A stretch of 22,620 nt of DNA, from NCBI GenBank assembly GCA_015494845.1, contig WGAL01000136.1, positions 1 through 22,620 on the forward strand, written 5' to 3'. The position numbers were made by a program, and so were the translations under genes. The notes below the pieces were generated by a model. It did not search any database. It was given only the letters and a program-made list of their open reading frames with translations, and was not told the DNA's origin. This DNA is from Melioribacteraceae bacterium (GTDB lineage Bacteria; Bacteroidota; Ignavibacteria; Ignavibacteriales; Melioribacteraceae). Every line of letters begins with the position of its first letter. Position 1 is the stretch's first letter. Below are positions 20,701-22,620 of the stretch, in pieces.

Positions 20701-21555
20701 GCGTACGTTTATGCATGGAGCAATACCGATTCGTCCGCAGGCGCGGATTTGTCGCCGTATTTAGGCAATATTCCGATTATTCAAGTTGTGCCGGATAATA
20801 AATTGGAATTGAACGATTTGGTTGTTTTCCAAAAAATGTGGAATTATTATGCGGAATTCAGAGGTTTACCGAAAGAAAACGTATTTGACGAGGAAAGTAA
20901 AACGATTGAATTTCGCAAAGGCGAAAATAAGTTTACATTCCCGATTGAAAACGATTCGGAAGATTTAACGGCGCTTTCAGTAACGATAAAATACGACCCA
21001 GACGTTTTTGATATTGATTCCGTAAACATCAAGGCAATGCAAAACACAACTGACAACTTAATACTTTCGTACGCGGACAGTTCAAAAGGATTTGTTGTTA
21101 TCGATTACGCAAATCTTTCAGGCAAAATTACTGGCGAGCAATCTCTTGAATCCGTTATAAATTGCAATTTTGACGCCCTTAAGCATGTGGATTCACTTAC
21201 GGTTTCTTATATCGGTTACGATAAGCAATTTAAACCTGCGTTCAATAAAAACATTGTTTACACGCTCAAAGAAATCCCGAATAAATTTACGTTGTATCAA
21301 AATTATCCCAACCCGTTTAATCCGAGAACAACAATACTTTACGACGTTCCGGTGAAAACCAAAGTTACGCTTAAAGTTTACGATATTTTAGGAAGGGAGA
21401 TGGCGACGTTGGTTAATGAAATTCAAAAACCAGGTTCGTATAAAGTTTCATTCGATATTAACGGCAAAGGCGGAACGCTTTCCAGCGGTGTGTATTTTTA
21501 CAGAATTGTAGCCGGTAAGTTTGTAAAAACAAAGAAAATGATTATTCTAAAATAA
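8776..21555 (+). CDS. Giant secreted type IX substrate with 40 Ig-like repeats, dockerin, cohesin-like domain and C-terminal sorting domain
   Basis: A 4259-residue surface protein. It has a signal peptide ending TFAQ (residue 27), then 40 tandem Ig-like repeats of about 93 residues (28-3757) of the Kre9/KNH type (PF10342-like) with hallmarks such as SPNGGE, ITWNSS, EYSTDNG, WTIP, VRISD. After them come a beta-rich region (3758-3864), an FnIII-like region (about 3865-3958), a dockerin (3961-4025), a cohesin-like domain (about 4043-4155) and a type A T9SS sorting domain (4166-4259) with YQNYPNPFNP and VYDILGRE. The sorting domain marks it for export by T9SS and attachment at the cell surface. 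Only six cysteines occur. It is likely a long adhesin or surface fibre; no catalytic domain is seen. ATG 8776 and the in-frame ATG 8785 are both possible starts; neither has a Shine-Dalgarno. The gene lies 7 bp after a barrel gene and 7 bp before a cohesin lipoprotein gene. Confidence 0.92.
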   Translation: MLKMKSLNRIIPLLIFWLLTAQATFAQSVTVTYPNGGELFQLGRTITIQWNSSSISYVDIEYSTDNGVSWHSVKQGVAASLLKYDWTIDSTTVNPTTEGLIRISNSSNSSQFDVSDDVFTLSKLQINSPNASSFLQKNVATNITWEASADISTISLQYSTDGGQNWNFLAGGLDANDGNYTWDADITSSDQVRLRISSEQHSQIYFDTPDFTVAELTLTSPTGGESWLAGSSQNITWNSEYIPNVDIQYQTDGGSWQTIVSNYDAGSGRYSWTVPDVISDQVYVRIRSSSNTNVYDINESKFSILNLQITSPNGNEGFEIGSSQTITWNSNITGNITLELSTDGGINYTTEIASGIDVTTGSYNVTVGNYPTNQARIRITSENNPSISDESDDDFIIGTISLTSPAGGESWLAGSYHTISWTNTNGIENIDIDYTTDDGTNWNTIVSAYPASSGSYNWYIPPTVSGNNVKFRIYEHNSKLGQNNISNPITVASLEVTSPQNGYIYKNGETATINWTASSNISTVMLEYSSDGGTTFNTIATGIDASLGTYSWVIPGGISSSQMRIRITSESNTSFYNFNQGYFIVAELQVVSPNGGEIIASGVNYDISWTASSNVGRIVLRYSSDNGSTWNYITSVAASLGSYSWTVPNITTTQALISASYSVTNTISDTSDATFTIGEIRITSPNGNEGFMPGNTTQIQWSATSFSNINIEYSLDNGTSWNLIASDVNASLGSYNWTIPTNYTDEGLIRISESTNSNNYDVSDNTFRIGSITVTSPNGGEVYQTTSTYDITYNYSSNITRVNIEVSTDGGSNWTSVATNVAANGSYYWRPGNIPTSNAVIRITDADYADINDESDAAFEIERLQLTSPNGGEFYLVDGNETITWNSSEVENVKLEYSTDNGTTWTTIVNSTSGSSQSYDWTIPNTYTKNALVRILDADNPSALVGDTSDANFEINILYITTPNGGEAYEVNDNTNIAWVSNNNTESVNIQYSTNNGSTWTDIASGVSVSDLQYAWTVPNTPTSQALVRILDNTGSNVYDVSNSTFSIGTLSVVSPNGGEKWQVDSVKYIRWNNISSVSNVDIEYSTDGGTNWNSVATNVSASAQQYAWTVPNTVTGNALVRISDASDASVYDESNSVFTIADIEITYPNGGEILQAGKNLSIQWTAYNLGTITIQYSTDNGTSWNTISSSVSAGSGSYNYTIPDDPNIATTGFLIRIYDNNFLTVHDISDAASTVEYLNLTSPDGGESWLAGSSKNVTWNSSVVSSVDLYYSLDGGTTWNNIASGVTASNQLQNWDINGTISSDSVLVKIVDNSNTNIYDISSNKFRIGKVQITSPTSNDVWNAGMEKTLTWTNSSNVTSVNIEFSSNGGTTWQTLASSYNAALQSYTLTVPSVATTNAVFRITDAIANSEITDNSDEFTIVSLSLTSPTSASVWEANSTHDITWQAGSSLNTISIYYSSDSGANWTSVASNITASLGSYSWTLPNDTTNSALIKIVSDDYSNISDSSSLFKISKIFIKNITASTEWQSGNNNKITWVAPYLTTVKIQYSLDNGGSWSNIVSGVSASAGSYTWATPSSISSNQAVIRISSVNYPNISSESSSFTIKKLIVTSPNGGESWRSGESVSITWNSDYVNNISLSLSSDNGSSWIYIDSSVSAASGTYNWTVPDTLITQNALVRLIDLDNTAIRDSSDAVFSISKLSITFPSGGEHLQATKTYDIRWTAGSTSENIKIEYSLDNGSTWNSIVTGVNASFGTYSWTIPDTSSAQAQIRISDVNNGVSATSSVFVIEKLNLLAPSGNEYWISGTSNTIKWNAGQVGNVKIEFSSDNGSNWETLLSSVSASADSFIWSVPVNYSTTQGIIRISDANYSTVYSQNDIPFTIGRISIIQPNGGEILQAGNNYSIQWTKTQSVEYVNLYYSSDNGATWNSIASNIDTTVYSWSIPDNLTTSNGLVKITSSGSENDIFDISDNVFVITELKLLSPNGGETFAPGQTHTIQWQAGDNISNVKLDFYTPSSGWTNIVTSVSASAGQYSWTIPSVYSDNLKLRVVDVSNSNNADESDGYFRIASVTITNPLSATRWQSGDIQTIGWSNSSNIDKINLYYKIGNNPRIPIAQQLNASSAQYNWTIPSVSSDSVILIAEDAYAPQVIYDSTDFNLTIADISITKPDTNTSWIAGSRQEISWNNSSSIRKVKITYSADNETTWNTIIDSTDANQGLYYWNIPSTLSSDNVVIAVSDIDYPNVDDTVKGIAISTASLQLLYPIGGEYWQSGKAYSIRWNNTDNISFIDISYSTNAGANWTEIVSGYPADSNSYNFTVPSDVVTDSLRIKISGTGAPMLKDSSGSNIYVRKISVLYPVAYDRFNVSKPKVIQWSASENVNNVNIEFLPSPDGTWLPIATVSASNGQYAWNVNNIPGDSVLIRISDAESNLAVADSSSYFSIGLLKLTSPLLGGTYQSGDTVAITYDNSSNITSVQFDYSTDLNNWQQINSTPYSTDNQTYNWVLNQSICSDSVYIRISDNLYSSVRDTISVPITIKQLQINSPAGGENWQALTTHNIEWNACGIDSVAIEYSTDKGTTWNAIISSIEASAQSYSWTIPYVMEDSVLVRIADKSNANVNSVSGYFTISRAEVSVIYPNGNERLQAGKTYSVRWSSFLVNNVNIDYSIDNGATWTSIVHSYPDSLKNYDWQVPQNVHSSQCLIRIYDADNSVIADESNDNFVIVDLQLTAPTQNELLQAGGTYQITWSASTEITNVKLSYSLNETDWTSINGANNLDATLGQYTWSIPNLLNSANAYIKIQDVSGDSVQAVSEAFQVSWIALSKPSSGDVYAAESKVPVAWTNGNIIKVVKIDLVEGANSTLLSSVSDSANISSRYIDIPAGVQSDSLRIIISDATSNYVITDTSGYFYSTILKITSPEENAHWLSGSSQVVKWQYGSGISSLNFEYSLDSGRVWHELSSNVPANQDSLTWNIPENYYSDKAFVRCYETTHQSITSTSGGFTIYLPKITLLNPVDGGKYQAGSELEISWSSQYISNIRIDFSSDNGQNWQTLVSSVMAEDSSWTWNIPSDLSTTEAKIRLLSVSDTTTFAENSTAFSIGNIIVKKPVLNDILISGKIANISWEATSSVRYVNIYYSSNGIISDSTLTLIASNINAIDSNYNWLVPSVSTNNAIIHITDAEAQNYINNTSAKFTIGILNVTYPNGGEFLQSGADVKIKWDVSPEIIPSLNIDYSSDKGANWTRIASAVRSSDSSYTWSIPSGIYSDSTLVKISDYSNSSLADTSDNYFSLGGIELTVFNTREKVLTGTNKIITWSQTQNVENIDLLYRTSENVWKPIVSNYPANAGSYVWQIPDEPSDTCYIMIRSTENTSLTDTNNAPFAISKIKLSTFNGGNYYQTGRGYEITWEAKSAGYVNIEFTSDSLNWQKITPNPISADSGHFTWNIADDENLASNNYRLRIYDVEYPNISDTSDSKFTVSYIKMKRPNGGEGQQLGTSYDVEWGISANTVNYVNLYVELTAGSEIWTPIANNISASDLTYHWLIQTEPTPAARLKVEDAEHHNIYDISDSTFIIATINLIQPNGGTNQKLQSGKSYTIKWNSAYIDNITLEYSVDDGLNWNFITSLSGDSTSYIWNVPEFPTNNAKIRIKDFDHSNIYDESDTTFAIASLRLTRPNDFTPFNVNTQETIRWESAQVDSVRIQLSTDGGLTFPINIGVASASGGQYSWTVPNIPTATAKLRLIDADAINITDESDTTFMIGSYPSFDAIASRQTKTVKFLYNLTTSGEIIQLTDFKFSINNGAYINGNQYVVGDYTHIVGPASDTLYWNSTGQLDDFEGYVNFQVEFSSHYGVTYTLDVDSIFVDNMAPRFDINKFTINQQPFSLGWDKALAQWEFAIDSSKPINYEIFVSETSSFDTIPDFSSYGSQVLMDDLKTSTTYQIKVRPTDSFGNYSDYSLSFKTLATADFNNDGKIDGADVSAYVYAWSNTDSSAGADLSPYLGNIPIIQVVPDNKLELNDLVVFQKMWNYYAEFRGLPKENVFDEESKTIEFRKGENKFTFPIENDSEDLTALSVTIKYDPDVFDIDSVNIKAMQNTTDNLILSYADSSKGFVVIDYANLSGKITGEQSLESVINCNFDALKHVDSLTVSYIGYDKQFKPAFNKNIVYTLKEIPNKFTLYQNYPNPFNPRTTILYDVPVKTKVTLKVYDILGREMATLVNEIQKPGSYKVSFDINGKGGTLSSGVYFYRIVAGKFVKTKKMIILK
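8857..20046 (+). repeat. Array of 40 diverged ~280-bp in-frame coding repeats
   Basis: I segmented the protein at each recurring SPNGGE-like start and counted 40 units over residues 28-3757, a mean of 93.3 residues (about 280 bp). Units keep a tryptophan after the first strand, a D-G/N-G turn, a second tryptophan before the Pro, and a V/I-R-I motif near the end. DNA identity between most units is low, so this is an old array; units 11 and 12 are noticeably closer to each other. Units 1-14 and 18-22 are closest to consensus, while units 23-27, 30-31, 34 and 36 lack or alter the NGGE turn. Confidence 0.9.
20656..20850 (+). other. Dockerin-type domain within the giant protein
   Basis: Residues 3961-4025. 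The first calcium loop is complete: Asp3962, Asn3964, Asp3966, Lys3968, Asp3970 and Asp3973 fall at loop positions 1, 3, 5, 7, 9 and 12, followed by a helix (VSAYVYAW). The second half starts at Asp3991 but carries an insertion (SPYLGNIPII...) before a loop end at NDLVVFQKMW (Asp4014), a form that I associate with Ignavibacteria-like proteins. Dockerins bind cohesin domains; the next gene encodes one. Confidence 0.75.
20902..21240 (+). other. Cohesin-like domain within the giant protein
   Basis: Roughly residues 4043-4155, between the dockerin and the sorting domain. Strand pattern and the phrase TALSVTIKYDPDVFDI resemble the cohesin motif in which a strand leads into YDP. The end of the domain is less typical. 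It could pack against the adjacent dockerin or bind another dockerin protein. Confidence 0.5.
21271..21552 (+). other. Type IX secretion C-terminal sorting domain (type A, TIGR04183-like)
   Basis: Residues 4166-4259. It shows the ordered motifs FTLYQNYPNPFNP, VTLKVYDILGRE, LVNE, GSYKVSFD, LSSGVYFYRI, and the terminal KTKKMIILK. In known systems this domain is recognised by the T9SS translocon, removed by PorU-like sortase, and exchanged for a surface anchor. No sortase gene is in the window. Confidence 0.95.
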
Positions 21556-21562
21556 GGTTTTA

Positions 21563-22417
21563 ATGATGAACGGAAAATTATTTAATTTTCTCGCATATTT
21601 ATTTATTTTGGCTTCATTTCTACTTCAAGGATGTAATTCGTCTCACGTGGTGGATAATCCTCCTCCGTTTGTTGAAATTACCAACGGTCCTGAAAACGGG
21701 GAAATCCTGAATGTTAATTACGTTAGTTTCAGTTGGATAGGAAGCGATAACAGTATAGAGTTTAAATACCGCTTGCTAACTTTGGACGAAGACAATTTCC
21801 CAACGGTCTATTATGATTGGTCGCAATATTCTAAAACTACGGATGCAACTTTTGACAATCTTGACGAGAGCAAATACCGTTTCGAAGTTATGGCGCGAAG
21901 TCAAGGACAAGAAGAAGGCCCGGTAACAAGAGTTTTTACAATTGACGCTTTTCGCGGGCCGACAATGTCTTTTTTCAAAACGGAAACGGAGATGTCGGTT
22001 GGCGATACTACGTATATTGATACATGGTTGGAGGATGTTGATAGCTTAACGGCGGTTCATATGGTAATTGCTTTTGATCCCGATTATTTACAATTTCTCG
22101 GGGTTGAAAAGGGCGATTTTCCGGAACGGGAAAATTTCGAATTAATAACGGTTCCGAATTTTAGCGATTCAAGCGTTATCGAAGAAGTGAATACTCTCGG
22201 TAAAATTGAAATAAATACCGCTTTGCTTGCCACAATTTACACATTGCCGCGTATTAGCATAACCGGTTCTGGGAGTTTGTTAAGATTGAAATTCCGCGCA
22301 CTAACGTCCGGTTCGACAAAATTAAATTACACGTTAATCGAATTTCAGAACGAAGCAGGAAACACTTTTACCGGCAATCCGCCGAAAGAAGGCTTGGTTA
22401 TTATATCAGCGAAATAA
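21563..22417 (+). CDS. Cohesin-domain lipoprotein, likely surface anchor for the giant dockerin protein
   Basis: A 284-residue lipoprotein. The signal peptide ends in a lipobox LQGC with Cys24 as the lipidated residue. Residues about 35-127 look FnIII-like (SFSWIGSDN, KYRFEVMARSQG). Residues about 134-284 form a cohesin domain: SVGDTTYID at the start, the AFDPDYLQFLG strand, GSLLRLKFRA near 237-246 and the closing EGLVIIS. Cohesins bind dockerins, and the giant protein encoded 7 bp upstream has one, so a lipid-anchored cohesin holding the fibre is a reasonable reading. No run of acidic residues like the Bacteroidota surface-export signal directly follows Cys24, so whether it faces the outside is open. 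The stop of the giant gene supplies part of an AAGG Shine-Dalgarno before the double ATG (21563/21566). Family calls are from motifs; the pairing is inferred from proximity. Confidence 0.82.
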   Translation: MMNGKLFNFLAYLFILASFLLQGCNSSHVVDNPPPFVEITNGPENGEILNVNYVSFSWIGSDNSIEFKYRLLTLDEDNFPTVYYDWSQYSKTTDATFDNLDESKYRFEVMARSQGQEEGPVTRVFTIDAFRGPTMSFFKTETEMSVGDTTYIDTWLEDVDSLTAVHMVIAFDPDYLQFLGVEKGDFPERENFELITVPNFSDSSVIEEVNTLGKIEINTALLATIYTLPRISITGSGSLLRLKFRALTSGSTKLNYTLIEFQNEAGNTFTGNPPKEGLVIISAK

Positions 22418-22433
22418 AGTCGTTTGAGATTAT

Positions 22434-22620
22434 CTATAAAGTGTGAGGTTTTTCAAAGTGTTGGTAGTCTTTGCCGCGCGTCCAATCTCCGCCCCAATTC
22501 CAGCCGAATGATTTGAATATTTTAACAACATCGGAATCTTTGGTAATTGTGCCAGGCAGTTCAGGATTGTAAACTGCGCCTTTCGGCTCGACTGAATTTA
22601 TCTTAACATAAGGATTTAGC
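22434..22620 (-). CDS. M15-family (VanY/L-alanyl-D-glutamate peptidase-like) peptidase, C-terminal fragment
   Basis: The minus strand holds an open frame entering from the right edge and ending at TAG (22436 down to 22434), about 61 codons. It contains FGWNWGGDWTRGKDYQHFE, which is the C-terminal zinc-site signature of Peptidase_M15_4 enzymes: the Asp of KDYQH and the following His-Phe-Glu supply catalytic and zinc-binding side chains. Members cleave peptide bridges of peptidoglycan. The N-terminal part, including the first zinc ligands and any signal peptide, lies outside the window. The gene converges with the lipoprotein gene, leaving only 16 bp between the stops, and no terminator hairpin is visible there. 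Confidence 0.85.
   Translation of the reverse strand, partial: LNPYVKINSVEPKGAVYNPELPGTITKDSDVVKIFKSFGWNWGGDWTRGKDYQHFEKPHTL

Noticed and set aside
22418..22433. Bidirectional terminator between the convergent lipoprotein and peptidase genes
   Set aside because: The 16-bp gap and its flanks show no stable hairpin.

Overview
The window is AT-rich and densely packed. It most likely comes from the Fibrobacterota-Chlorobiota-Bacteroidota (FCB) assemblage, with Ignavibacteria or a close relative as the best guess. The main reasons are a giant secreted protein ending in the type IX secretion (T9SS) sorting domain in its Ignavibacteria-like form (YQNYPNPFNP, VYDILGRE, LSSGVYFYR, KKMIILK), a GldL-like motor protein, and A-Q type signal peptidase sites. 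The phylum assignment is inference from protein style; no rRNA or tRNA gene is present.

Layout. Two genes on the minus strand open the window: a THUMP-type 23S rRNA methyltransferase (cut by the left edge) and, upstream of it with a 1-nt TGATG overlap, arginine deiminase. A 154-bp divergent intergenic region follows. From 2506 to 22417 every gene is on the plus strand with short gaps or overlaps, so the block reads as one long transcription unit: a deoxyhypusine-synthase-family enzyme, a GldL-like membrane protein, a short GldM-like membrane protein, a secreted periplasmic protein, two exported proteins that look like outer-membrane beta barrels, a 12.8-kb gene for a 4259-residue T9SS substrate, and a lipoprotein. 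A minus-strand M15-type peptidase gene converges from the right edge.

The plus-strand block looks like a self-contained cell-surface system. GldL and GldM homologues form the proton-driven inner-membrane motor of T9SS. Here the GldM role seems to be carried by a short membrane protein, perhaps together with the separate periplasmic protein encoded next to it. The two barrel proteins are candidates for a dedicated outer-membrane port or receptor. The giant protein has a signal peptide, 40 consecutive Ig-like repeats of about 93 residues (Kre9/KNH or PF10342-like), a fibronectin-III-like region, a dockerin, a cohesin-like domain and the T9SS sorting domain. The next gene encodes a lipoprotein with an FnIII-like and a cohesin domain, which suggests a cohesin-dockerin clasp linking the giant fibre to a lipid anchor.

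Functions of the housekeeping enzymes at the left are well supported by active-site motifs. The T9SS motor calls are moderate. The roles of the three middle secreted proteins (4736-8768) are inferred from position and topology only. No mobile element, CRISPR array, RNA gene or clear terminator was seen, and no gene-free stretch exceeds 300 bp.
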